DNA of 64,000 bases. It comes from Panaeolus papilionaceus (Eukaryota; Basidiomycota; Agaricomycetes; Agaricales). Made by a program: the position numbers and the translations under genes. Position 1 is the first letter of the stretch. Every line of letters starts with the position of its first letter. The notes under the pieces are model-generated. The model was not told where the DNA came from, ran no database searches, and saw nothing but the letters and a program-made list of their open reading frames with translations. Positions 1 to 10,630 of the stretch are shown piece by piece. The DNA lies in contig JADNRZ010000030.1 in assembly GCA_015501605.1 (NCBI GenBank), positions 186,001-250,000 of the forward strand. Reading direction: 5' to 3'.

Positions 1-273
1 ACCGACGTTCCAACCACTGATGAGATGCAATATCCAATATTCTAGCTCATGCGCTTAACATTAAAATATAAATTCTCATCATGACCCATCGCCATCATAT
101 GTGTGTACAAGCTTAAACCCTGCATATTAAGTTCACATTCTTCGAACACGAATGCCGCTTCAAAGAAGGAATTTCAAAATATAGACGTCAATTGATCGTC
201 ACCCACCTTAATCTGAGTTGCCATCAAAGGATCAACACCACGCGCGCAACAGCGATTCAGAGGACAAAAAAAG

Positions 274-368
274 AACCGACGGTGGGGCTCGAACCCACAA
301 CCTCTGCCTAACTCATGATCTTAGAAGATCAGTAGGAAAGCAACGCACTACCATTGTGCTACGACGGC
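274..368 (-). tRNA. tRNA-Arg (anticodon CCU) with intron
   Basis: On the minus strand the sequence folds as a tRNA cloverleaf. The acceptor stem is 362-368 with 275-281 (one U-U mismatch, one G-U). The D arm is GCAC/GTGC with an AATGGTA loop. The T arm is GTGGG-TTCGAGC-CCCAC and the discriminator base is U. The anticodon stem is TTGCT/GGCAG and the loop reads TTCCTA before a 23-nt intron placed after position 37, the canonical site. The anticodon is CCU, so it decodes AGG (Arg). The mature length without intron is 72 nt. Identity rests on the hand fold; the U-U pair in the acceptor is slightly unusual. Confidence 0.9.
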
Positions 369-685
369 GATGTTAGATGCATCATCCCACTCAACATCAC
401 GCCACAGTCTGCAGATGACAGGTGACGTGGCGGAAGCGCTTAATACTCGCACTTACCCCCAAACGAAATGGTGTGCCTGATTATTATCACAATTAGAGCC
501 GTGTGCATGGCATGTACGAAACATTCGGTGTATCTGAGACCTAAAATTAGAGAGGGGAGTGATGACACTTAAATACAGTAGTCCCTGATATTTCCTGCCA
601 CCTGTAACAAGCAGAATTGATTGCAACGTCATACACAAATCATAGAATGAAAACGCCAACACGATGACATTGACGCCGACATGAC
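369..685. other. Intergenic, no gene seen
   Basis: Lies between the tRNA and the permease stop codon. Short open frames here have no recognisable features. It probably holds the permease 3' UTR. Confidence 0.5.
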
Positions 686-2964
686 TTAATATACATGGCG
701 TTTAACCCATCTCCACGCCCCCCTTTTCTCGACCGACGTTTTCTCTGTGGTGACCTCAACGGGCATTCCTTCAGCAGGCGACCACACTGCATCGGTCTCA
801 AAGTCCACTTCTGATACTGGGACGAAATGGTGCTTCTCTCCAAGGACAAACTTCTGATATACGGTGTAGCTGGTGTATAGGATGATGTAGAGTGCGACGC
901 CGATGTAGGTAGCAACAACGTTCTGACGAAAAATGAAAATCAATGCTGATAGCACACAAGCGACGACAAGGGCGACTCACCTTAGCCTCAAAAGGCTCTT
1001 CCTTCACCGCCGCATACCCTTGAGCAATAAACATCAATGTCCCAAGAATAATAATGCCAATGGGCAAAACAGGAAACAGTGGTTGTCGATATGGCAAACT
1101 GTCCAACGAAAGCCCCCGTGCTTGAAATGCATATCTAAATCTCAACGAAATGAGCCCAATACTCGTCCACACCATCAACGCAGATATTCCCGTGATATTC
1201 AGAAGCCATCCAAACGCAATACCAGCACCCCATATCGTCGTGAGGAACGTCAAGCAAGAAAAAAGCAGAGCCATCCTAGAAGGAACAGTTAGGATTATGT
1301 CAATTTGGGGTTTCCCTAAAATGTCAATGAAATACTCACAAGAGAGCTGGAACAGGTACTCCTCGCCTGTTAACCCACCCAAAGACTTTAGGCGCACTTC
1401 CCTCCCTCGCAAGAGATAGAAGCATGCGAGAACTCGCGTAGAAACACGAGTTTGTCGCAGATAAGACGGCAGTCAATAGCACAGCATTTACTATGTGAGC
1501 AGCGGGCCCGAATCCAGCCCGAACAAATACGACGGTCAAAGGGGAAGCAGCGACGTCAGAATCTTCAGAAGAAATCAGCTAAAGGAGAAAATGGAAGCGT
1601 AAAAATGGAAGGTTACTAAAGGCAGCTGACAGTAGTGTATCATCAGCATGGTTGATGCATAACCCCATCGTGAGGATAGCCAGGATGTAGAAAAGAATGA
1701 TGCGGAAGAACGTTGCCTTGATTGCTCTTGGAACTGACTTGTGAGGTTTGTCGGATTCGCCAGCGGCAACGGCGACAAGTTCTATGCCTCCAAACGAGAA
1801 GAAGGCGAAGACGAAGGTCTGTGCAAAGGCAGAGAATCCACCGATGAAGGCTTGGCCGTTGTGGAAGTTGGAGAGGCCCTGCAAAAATGAAAAAGTGAGC
1901 ACGGGAGTGGCATGTAGTCACGCACCGGGCCAGGATGACCTTTGACCCCTCCCCAGTCGAAAATCAACCCCACAAAGATGAAGAATATGATCATGAGGAC
2001 CTTGATGAGAGCGAACCAGTACTCTGTCTCGCCTGTGGTTAGGAAACCATGAATGAGTCCCCTCGTAATCGAATCAAGACATGGCAATCCTCACTTACCA
2101 TATACACGGACGTGAATTAGCTGAAGGACGAAAATAGGGACGATGATTATGATGGCCCAATGCCATGGTTGAAGGGCTTGCGTCCAGAATTGGAGGATGA
2201 CAGAGGCAGCTGTAAGTTCACTGGCTGCAAACTTGACATTCAAATTTTAAGCGAATAGGTTGGATGGAATAACTCACGAATTGACAAGCTCCTGAGAAAG
2301 GCGGAATAGTGGTGCATTAGTGACCATTTGTATCACAGTGAGTCAGAACGAATACCATTGTAACCAATAATTCCATCCTACAAGCAGAGGTGAGTATGAG
2401 ATCTAACGAGAATTCACCCTTTAGACTCACCAAGAGTAAATCCTAGTGCCTTTGATACAAAGCGCGAGCCAAAGATAGAGAAGGCGCCAGATACTGGATA
2501 CATGGCCGACATCTCTCCCCTAACATTGTGAGTCAAATCCCCCTTGGTGGGAGGTGGACTCTGTATACTCACAAAGAAATCACGACGGTGTAAACGAAAA
2601 TCCCAACGACAAAATACGACAACAGGGTACTTCCAGGTCCTGCTAGAGCAATCGACTGATACGATGTCAATTCTTCCCTTTACACGTCATATTGAACGAA
2701 GAGAACAAACCGCTCCAGCACTGAGGAATATCCCAGTCCCAATTGTACCGCCAATCGCTATTGAACATCATGTTGGTCAGAGCGATATCGCTGTCTATCT
2801 CTGTAAGGATTCTCACCTATCATCATAAGGTGTCTACTCTTCATCCCCCGATGTGTATCCCGTCCTTCCTCAGCACCCAGCCGCCTCCAAAATGCACCTC
2901 TCCTATTCTCATCTTGAGTTGAAGACACCGTGTCCAGACTTGGGTCTTCCTTCTGGTCGGCCAT
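686..2964 (-). CDS. Amino-acid permease (yeast AAT/GAP1-like, APC superfamily)
   Basis: Plasma-membrane amino-acid/proton symporter of the AA_permease family. The start at 2964 gives a hydrophilic cytosolic N-terminus. The first TM exon reads AIGGTIGTGIFLSAG, the family's TM1 signature. GEMSAMYPVSGAF and RFVSKALGFTLGWNYW follow (TM2-TM3 region). Later come ETEYWFALIKV and GIELVAVAAGESDKP, the conserved loop before TM7. The C-terminal tail is about 55 residues of hydrophilic sequence ending KRHVY. The gene is split into about nine or ten exons by short GT-AG introns, and all junctions I checked keep frame. It looks full length and intact. It is divergent from the P-loop gene at 3297. The specific amino acid transported cannot be told from the sequence. 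Confidence 0.92.
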
Positions 2965-3296
2965 TTTGTCAGATTCGGTGAAGAAGAGCACAGCCGAGCA
3001 ATCAACTCACCCATTGCGCTTAAAATTCTTGCATTATCACCGTGGCAGATGTCGCAAGACGAGAAGGTATTGAAACAGCTGGCCGGGTATCTCCATGAGG
3101 GTGAACTATTTTTGGCCTCAAGAGTCAAGACCTCTACAGAATTTGAACTCCGCGTCAAATTGAAATGCCCGAAAGCCAGCATCGCTCGGTTCCCATGAGC
3201 GACCATGACTCGGACGTTGATGAATATCAGTTCATTTATACGAGGAGCTTTCTGGGTCCCAAAATTTAACCCTTTCCCTGTCTATACCACCTAGAA
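2965..3296. promoter_or_regulatory. Divergent promoter region, permease / P-loop gene
   Basis: This 332-bp gap separates the start codons of two genes read in opposite directions, so it must hold both promoters. No clear TATA box or operator stands out by eye. A regulatory role is inferred from position only. Confidence 0.5.
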
Positions 3297-4106
3297 ATGG
3301 CCTACTCCCAAGAGGCAGAAATTCTACCGCTCTTAGGGGACTCTCAAGGTCGCTATCGAGTTTACATCCTCGGCAACAGTGGTGAGAATCAGAGAGAAGG
3401 TTTTTGAAGCTGACCATTAAATTTGATGACCTGGTTTCTGCTTTCCCAGGTTCTGGGAAGGTAATTTACAAACCTCGTCCATTGAAATATATCTAAACAA
3501 CGCTCTGCGGCCCTCATGGAATACAGAGTACGACAGCAAAGGAATTAGCCGCCATCCTGAAAGTTCCAGTCATATCAATGGACCAGATAATGTGGGGTCC
3601 AGGCTGGACGCCCTCGTCTAACGAGGAATTTCAGGAGAAGTTGCGTCGTAAAATGGCGGAATCACCAAATGGCTGGATTGCGGATGGTGACTATCTTCGA
3701 AAAGGTTCCCAAATTGCTTTCGACGATGCTACTGACGTTATTTGTGAGATTCGCATTTTCTTTCACAATACTAACAGCTCATGGGATAACAGGGCTTGAC
3801 CCTCCACTTCTGCTCTACTTCCCAAGGATTATCATCCGCACTCTTCGACGTCTTCTTCATCTCGATCCACCCTGCTGCGAAGGATGTCCAGAAACTGTCT
3901 CTGAAGCCTTTTTTTCGCGCAAAAGCATTCTCCTTTGGTCCTTAAGTGGGCACTGGAGTAATAGGAGGATTAATGCAGAGAAAATGCAAGAGTACGACGT
4001 CAGCAATGGTTCTCGAATCGAGAGTAGGAAAATGAGGAGAATCGGTGGATGGGGTGGGGACCTGCGTACATGGATGGCATCGGTGAAAAGACTGTTATCA
4101 AAGTAG
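3297..4106 (+). CDS. P-loop NTPase of the adenylate-kinase/FlaR-like type
   Basis: Encodes 208 residues in four exons (3297-3381, 3450-3460, 3527-3743, 3793-4106; 627 nt, frame kept throughout). Exon 2 is only 11 nt. Splicing assembles a Walker A motif GNSGSGKS at about residues 26-33. The family landmarks then follow: a DQIMWGPGW segment (substrate-binding region after a short beta strand), GWIADGDYLR, and DVIWLDPP, in which the Asp of WLD is the Walker B-like residue. This arrangement is known from small nucleotide or nucleoside kinase-like proteins often named topology-modulation or adenylate-kinase-like proteins. The C-terminal region has the basic LID-like stretch RKMRRIGGW. Substrate is unknown and a phosphotransferase role is inference. 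Confidence 0.82.
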
Positions 4107-5074
4107 GTTGGCAAGGTCTCACCAGCGAGGCTCCATTTTGCATCAGGTCGCAGTACATTCTGGCCACTTTTTTGGCCAAACTTGAACGCGTTAACGTCGA
4201 TGGATCCTCCCCTATCTTGCGGGAGTCCGCCAAAACTTTGGACTCTGGTAGCTAGATGTCAATTAAGTATAGGATTAGTAAAAACAGATGCGTTTACAGT
4301 AGAAGTACCAACGAAGACTTGCCATCAATCGAAGCTGTATACTGTTTAAGTTCATCCCCCCAAAGATTCTATCTTCTCCGCCTTTTATGAGGGCAACTAT
4401 GTTCTTATCGTTCTTGGCTATCGTCATGCGCACTCCCTTTGGGCAGTCTGCACGATCAATGGATTGAAATGTGATGCTAGACATGGATGGGATCTCGTTA
4501 CTCGGCGGGCACTTTACGGAAGATTGTAACACAGAAAAATCGGTGCTTTGCCTGTTGTGAGGGGGATAGGTGGCAAGAGAAGAGGCAAGGGAGTTTTTGG
4601 TTTCACCCCAGTGAGCGGTTCACTCGTATTTATGTATATGCTAGATTGAACAACGCGCTGCCCGCTAGACGACCATTACCATTCTATGCCTTTAAACAAT
4701 GCGGGGGTTACCAATCAGTGACCTGTGTCGCATGCTGAGAACCAAGAGCGACCTCCCTATGGGTGTAACGGGGTGTTATACTATCAAATCACTCCGTCTT
4801 TTTCATTTGCACAGCGGTCTATATTCGTGATTTTACTAAATGTGGATATCTGCTGAGTTGCGGGCGCTAGCAGACGCTTCCCCCCCCCCTCCCCCCCCAG
4901 CTAGTCCCTTTTTATCAGTAGTGGTGACTGAAGAGCTTCATCGACGGTCTTAAAATATCATATTTACGTTTCCATGAAGCCAATGAAATGGTAATCAAAA
5001 TGCATTAAATACAAAACGAAAGCTGAAAAAGTTGTTCAGAAAATACAGCTGTGATATGGATCTCACAAAATAAA
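4107..5074. other. Intergenic with a poly-C low-complexity tract
   Basis: No convincing gene. An 83-codon open frame at 4487-4738 lacks any family feature. At 4880-4898 there is a near-pure cytosine run broken by one T. The rest is AT-rich and probably holds the convergent 3' ends of the flanking genes. Confidence 0.5.
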
Positions 5075-6402
5075 TTATCGCAATGTATACGCTGGCGGAG
5101 GTAGACTCCCAACATCCCAAGTATCGTAGCTCAGCTCAACCAACCCCTTCTTTTTTGGGACTTGATCGAGTGGTTCATCCTGCTTAGGCGCCCGCGCGCT
5201 ACCCGAACAGGAAATACTCTCACTCTCCGATCTTGTCACCATCGCTCCTCTACTTCGTTGACCATTAGACGAAGACGATGTTACAAGTGAAGGAGTCGAG
5301 TGAATATCGGGACGGACTGGGATTTGAGAACATTCATCGTATATCCTGGAGCTTGGTGTCAGCGGTCCTTGAGTTGATGGGTCGTGATTAGCAGCCAGTG
5401 GGAGAGTACCCGGCATGGTCCGAGCATAGGGAGCCATTGATGCGCGGCTCGATTCGATGTCCGTGGTCAGAGTAGAATGAGAGAGAAAAGTGTGGTCGTT
5501 GGCACGGTGGGGTGTTGGAGATGGGTCGAACGGTTTGGGTTCCTTTGACCTCACTTGGTCTCGATAGACCTTGAGCTGCTTTTGACGCCGACATCGATAA
5601 ATGATATAGCTGAGCGTAAATGCAGCCATTACTGCAACAGCAGTCAAAGCAATCACAATGGCCAGCGTCTTTTTGGGCAAGGGTCTGGGTGACGAGGAAC
5701 TGAGATCACTAGCGGGAGCCTTGGATGGTTGGGACGACAGCTGTGATGATGACGTTGTGTCAGTAACTACTGGCGTTGGAGGTGGAGGTGGTGGTCTGGT
5801 GCTCGTCGTCTCGTAATTCTCCGTTACACTGTCAAATTACTGAGCATGCTGGCACAAAAACTTTGAACATACGTACAGAAGTTTATCAAAAACTGCATAT
5901 AGCGCTGCCGGAGGTGTGAACACCTCCAAGGTATGGGCACCTTGTGATAAAGTCCAACTGTGCAAAATCTGCGGCTCTGTCAATGGTCGCGGTGATTGAT
6001 TCACTGTTGGATTCGTGGAGTCACGACTAGAGAGGTATATAATTTGTTTCTGTCCATCCATTGAGACTCCAACTGCGATATTCTCATAAAACATCGGAGC
6101 AACAAAATGGGCAGCATTGCCTAAAAGGACATGGCGCAAGTAACGAGATATTCAGAGCAAAGATCACGAGGAGATGAATCACATAGGTACTTACCGACGA
6201 AGTTAATTCGTGCAACGGCATCCGCTGTGATTCCTAAAGCGTATGGTTCATGGCCATCGCTATCCGGAAATGCAACCCAGTTTCCACTATATCTAACTCG
6301 GGGATCCATACAACCTATAGTCCTATTCCTCAATGACGTTTGCGCCCTGGCGGATATTGAAAAAAATGCGATCAGAATTGAAGAAAGAATGTGTGATCTC
6401 AT
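5075..6402 (-). CDS. TM gene 1: type I single-pass membrane protein with PPxY tail
   Basis: Three exons (6402-6195, 6120-5877, 5828-5075) give 401 residues in frame. The N-terminus MRSHILSSILIAFFSISARA is a signal peptide (an in-frame ATG 12 nt upstream is possible). The ectodomain is about 150 residues, with a GVSMDG segment and an SRDST motif that matches the LQD motif of the paralogues. Exon 2 ends in AVFDKLL, exactly where the paralogues end with VVDSF. A Ser/Thr/Pro stalk containing a proline run follows. The TM helix lies around residues 205-227 (LAIVIALTAVAVMAAFTL) with a basic stop-transfer RCRRQKQLK. The tail of about 175 residues is disordered and ends PPPAYTLR, a PPxY site. Closest in style to pseudogene 2 next door. 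The ligand is unknown. A surface receptor or adhesin role is inference. Confidence 0.85.
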
Positions 6403-6930
6403 AGTGCTAGACATGAGAGGGGTAAAAAGAAGCAAAAGAGGCTGGCTTCAGCCCGAGAAGACGAAGGACGAACGGGGGAGGAACCGAAATAAGAAATAAA
6501 CAGGACATGAAACATGAGCAGTAATTTTATACTTTCCCTTCGTGTTTGAAAGTCGTTCAATACTTGAGCAGCACCCACAATGAAATTGTATGTGTGGCAA
6601 GTAGAGTGTGGACTTCGCCCTTGTTCCCTTTCGGACAACTTAATGGGTGACGTCAAAGCGAGAAGGCACCTTCCAAAAGCGTAGACGACTATGTATCAGC
6701 TAGGTGAACGACAAAGCATTTGTTCAGGGATTATTGATGCATGTCAAAGTGTCATTGAAAAGATAAACGAGATAAGTTGTGTAGCGCATTTTCATAACAG
6801 GTGCTCAGGTTTGAATGACATGTAATTTAAATTGTATTTACAAAACGCGGAGCTGTGAGCCGAAATCACCACATAATACAGTCTTGTCAACCAAAGGAAC
6901 GTCGACGGAGATCAGGACGGACTCCATGCA
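6403..6930. promoter_or_regulatory. Upstream region of TM gene 1
   Basis: 528 bp between TM gene 1 and the end of the degraded TM gene 2. No gene is seen. It must contain the TM gene 1 promoter, but no specific element is clear. Confidence 0.4.
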
Positions 6931-8328
6931 CTATACCCAGGCGGTCCAGCGGGTGTTATTCTCCCAGGGGTCCCATCTCAGCTCAATGACTCCATTTTCT
7001 CTTTCAGACTGTGCAAAAGCCTCGTCGCACTTCGTAACAATGACGTCCCCACCCCCTTCGTCCTCACGTTCCATCCACGTTGGGAGTGCAGCAGGACCAG
7101 ATCCACCAACCAATAATCTGCCCTCCTTCCTGGTGTCGTGCGGAGGTGCAACCGATTGACTGTTCGGAAATATTCTCCACGTTGCGAGATCCCCCGCATG
7201 ACCACTAGATAGATGCGTCGGACCATGTTCGTGACCCAATGCGTCAAGACCCTTAGTGAAAGGTGAACCAGTATTGTGATTCTCAGAATGAGGGTTGAGT
7301 GGATTGCCTGAATCGTGGACGACTGGTTCTGTCGTTTTTCTTGTTTCGTGCGATAGCATCGATAACGATATACGGGATGATAGCAACGGCTACGATCGAT
7401 GCAACACTTGTAGCAATAATGACGTACGAGGGTACAGCCTTGTTGGAAGGGGATTGCGTGGTTGTACCATTGGGACCGGTTGAGGTGATTGTTGGTTTTG
7501 TTTGTGGGGCTGAGTCTGTGGTCAGCAGGCTTGAGCTGGAAGGAGGGGAAGTGGTCGCAGTGGGTGAAATTGAAGAAAACTACGAAGTGGCCGATGCAGA
7601 GGATATCGATGGCTTGAGGACCACTTATCGCAGTAGATGATCCAGAGGTTGAGGGAGCAGGTGACAGATCATCTGGAGCAAGATCTTCAGCTGTAATCCT
7701 ATTCAAGGAATCATCAGTTTCTCCGAGGACAAATATCAGACACGGCTAAAGGAAATCTCATAGCAGACTATCAAAGACTGCTACTTCACATTTGGATCAA
7801 GAGTTATTTCCAAAGCATGGTCGTCATATGGAAGTGAAGGCCACCTGAGAACAACTCTCGAGAGCGCCACTGCGTATCTAGGTGCGGCCCCCGTGTTATT
7901 GAGGAAGGCCTGACTTGTATCCCGAAGACTGATCCTCTGGGTTGCGCCACCATCCATAGAGGCTAAGACGACGGCTTCTCGAAGGAAGAGAGGCTCTAGA
8001 AGATACGCAGTGCTCCCTAGAGGTCAACCTTAATGAGATGGCCAACGCCGTTCACAGCAATATCTCACCTGTGAAAGTGACAGTCCTCGTCGGGTCGGCC
8101 AGTTTTGTGGGGAATCCTATCACACATGACTGATCAACAACAATAAAAGGGCTTGCGATTGCATCCGACCACTCATTAAAGAGTTTAACTCGAGAACCGT
8201 CGTAGCGAATAGTCACGTTTCTGTTGATGAATCTCTGGGCCACAGTTGAAGTCGAAAGAAAGCAATGTGATCATCATACACAACGTGTAGCTCAAAGAGC
8301 CTGGGGTATTGGGAGTCAAGCGAGACAT
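6931..8328 (-). pseudogene. TM gene 2: degraded paralogue of TM gene 1
   Basis: The same architecture is readable but in broken frames. The hydrophobic N-terminus starting at 8328 is out of frame with the following QRFINRNVTIRYDG segment. The second exon carries MDGGATQRISLRDTSQA and should end VAVFDSLL, but a 1-bp shift separates the two. The Ser/Thr-rich stalk contains an in-frame TAG and another shift. The TM helix (YVIIATSVASIVAVAIIPYI) is in a different frame from the tail that runs to the stop at 6931. With at least three frame changes and one stop codon, this is a pseudogene. No PPxY is seen in its tail. Homology to TM gene 1 is by motif order and intron position. Confidence 0.75.
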
Positions 8329-9358
8329 ATCTCAGCCTACATACAACGAGGCGAGAAGTTTCAAAATGGAAGAGGGGTTGTGATGAAGAAAACCAGAAGT
8401 CATAATGTCGTCCAGGACCTAAAAGAGGGGAATTGAGTGTGACTAAAGGCCGTCAGAGCATGGTTACCAGCGCCCACAAATAACCCAGGAAGTCAGAGGG
8501 AGAGCAAATGTATAGACGTTATTCTGCTTTTTGACAATATCAGACAGAGACTGCTTCCCAGATAGTGAGCTCCTTTCAACACCATGTGGACACACGTCTT
8601 TGTGTCTATCCCAATTCAAATTGTCAATGATGCACCCACGATCGGGTGGATCCGGTGTCCCCAGCTTGCAGGACGCCGACACTAGCGAGGACTCTAGAAG
8701 ACTGTTTCTGTTGATTACATGTCCTGTGAGGCAAATAGAAGTGAATTCCAAGTTGGAGGAGAAGCATTTTCAAGGTAGAGGGTGGTAAAAAATGTGAGTC
8801 AGCCACCATATCGCATGAAGGGTCCTTTTTGACGAGAACATGGAGGCGAAATTTCCAATATCCGTGATACCTTCCACGTTAGAGATCCAGTAGGACGAAG
8901 ATGTACATTTGTGCCAGAACTTCGACTGGTAGGTCGATGAGAATTACATTGATAGCGCTCATGACCATCAACATTCTTCAACGAAAAGCAAAAGACATCG
9001 GAATAAAAAAAAGAATATTTTTAGGATGCAGTCATTTTTGCAGCACAAGCAAAGCTTTGGAGTTGGGAATCGGGTAGGTGGTATGTGCATAACCCTGAGG
9101 TCATCATGAGCGCTTGGAAAGGATGGTCGTCGCCAGAGTCAAACCATGACCAGTCTGGTTGCACATGTTTGGCTAAAATCTCACGGGATGCCAAACTCGG
9201 AAGGGGCCCCTGAGTGTATTTGTCGCTCAGACGCACACTCCCTCGTTATATATATACTCGATTGAAATAATGTTAAAGAAGAGGGCGGTTTACAAAGAAA
9301 TTTGATGCTTTATTCATTTAATCACAACTTGTACTGCCAAGAAATCAACAATGTTTCT
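8329..9358 (-). other. Unresolved region with possible gene remnant
   Basis: Several short minus-strand frames occur (8464-8751, 8799-8981, 9021-9236). One gives a Cys-containing stretch with CKLGTPDPPDRGC, and another a short hydrophobic leader near 8975. I cannot join them into a gene with consistent frame and splice sites. It may be a decayed secreted-protein gene, or just the 3' flank of TM gene 3. Confidence 0.25.
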
Positions 9359-10091
9359 CTAGCTATCACGGTTGAGCATCGTGGCTGGGGTGCGATTATA
9401 ATTGGGGTCTGCAGGTGAATACTCGGGTGGTAAATCCATAGACTGAGGGCGACCAGCTCTTGGTAGCACTTCTTCTGAAAATTGCGCTGAGTGAGAAGCG
9501 CCGACCGTTAAACCAGGAGGATTTGGAGACTGACTCGGAGATGGCACTTGGTCAAGTTGGGCAGGTTGTTCATGCGAAGGGACACCCCTAACCGAAGGGC
9601 GCTCGTCTTCCAACCTTGGATTATCCATATACTGTGCTCTCTCAACTTGCGTGGATGAGTGAACCGATACAATTGTGGCTTGAGGGACATCAACGAACGG
9701 CGTTGGCTGAGCCAAATCCTTCAATTGCTGGACCTTGCTGTTCGTCTTTGACTTGCGGAACCTGAGCGTAAAGTACACCAGGGCGGACAATAAGCAAAGA
9801 AGTACAATGCTGGCGGCACTTACTCCAGCTATAACTGCTATTTTTAGACTGGAGCGTGTAAGTTTAGCACCGATGTCGCCGGGGTCCGTTGTTGGGTCTG
9901 CAACCGGCGGGGGTGCGACTATCGAAGAGAGCAAGTTGGATGGAGATGAGCTTATTGGCTTTAGCGTGGTTATCTCCGAGGCTGTTGTACTGCTGGTGGA
10001 TCCGTGCGTAGGTTGTAATGAGGGGGTGCTTGTTCTGTTCGTTGTTGCTGTGCTTAGGGACTCGGATGAAGAACTCGCATCCACTTCGAAA
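9359..10091 (-). pseudogene. TM gene 3, 3' half: stalk, TM helix and PPxY tail
   Basis: This exon starts at 10091 after a good acceptor (tttcatcaatag). Its first codons read FEVDASSSSES, the conserved FEVD/FEIAQ start of the last-but-one block in every paralogue. It encodes a Ser/Thr-rich stalk, the TM helix (IAVIAGVSAASIVLLCLLSA) and a basic RFRKSK stop. The roughly 125-residue tail ends in DLPPEYSPADPNY, a PPxY site. The 5' exons of the same gene are at 27548-28136, on the far side of the giant transposon. Exon phases match (phase 2: AG then T), and the combined exons total 1272 nt (424 codons) without a stop. The gene is thus disrupted only by insertion into its intron. Confidence 0.85.
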
Positions 10092-10136
10092 CTATTGATG
10101 AAACTTGCTCCGTTAAATCCTGGTCTTCGAAGGGAA

Positions 10137-10139
10137 ATA
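10137..10139. repeat. Left target-site duplication (ATA) of the CACTA-like element
   Basis: ATA sits immediately before the left CACTG end, and ATA recurs at 27530-27532 immediately after the right CACAGTG end. A 3-bp duplication is the rule for CACTA (EnSpm/CMC) transposons. Confidence 0.8.
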
Positions 10140-10164
10140 CACTGTGAACCCGGCCGAGGGGTTA
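10140..10164 (+). repeat. Left terminal inverted repeat of the CACTA-like element
   Basis: The 25 nt starting CACTGTGAACCC match the reverse complement of 27505-27529 at 22 of 25 positions. Confidence 0.8.
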
Positions 10165-10630
10165 TTGACCCTCTTGAGCAGGGCAGACCCCAAAAAACCA
10201 CCCAGGAGCGGGGGTGGCGTGAAGGGGGTTTAGGGAAGGAATTACCAAAACCCTCTTGGAGTAAGGAATTTACAATGTCATATTCCAGGGGTTCTCCATT
10301 CCTCATTTTTTATGAGGGATTTACTTACAGGGGTTCAAAGGGGTCTAGTAGAGGAATCATAAGACTCACCAGAACACATTGAGCCCCCGTTGAAAAGAGG
10401 ATTAATTTGAGTGTCGAAAGTCCTGAGACCTGTTTGTAAATTGAGTCCAACAAAGCTGGTCATATCTGAGATCTGATGTAAATTCCAACAAATTGTGATT
10501 GAGCTTGATGAATTTCGTGCTTCTAAGGTAAAACAAATGAAAATCGAGATAAAATACACAACTAGATTTAGCAGACAAGTTGATACAACTCCGAACATGA
10601 AGAAGTATATATTTATAAGAGGAAATGTAA
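10165..10630. other. Left non-coding end of the CACTA-like element
   Basis: About 470 bp between the left TIR and the transposase stop. It contains a perfect 6-bp stem with a 5-nt T loop (CCTCAT...ATGAGG, 10301-10317) and several AGGGGT-rich words. It may hold subterminal transposase-binding sites or the transposase terminator. No gene is seen. Confidence 0.45.

Noticed and set aside
4487..4738. 83-codon frame with several Cys residues
   Set aside because: No signal peptide, splice partners or family motif; probably chance.
9735..10382. 215-codon plus-strand frame
   Set aside because: Antisense shadow of the TM gene 3 tail exon that runs across the transposon boundary.
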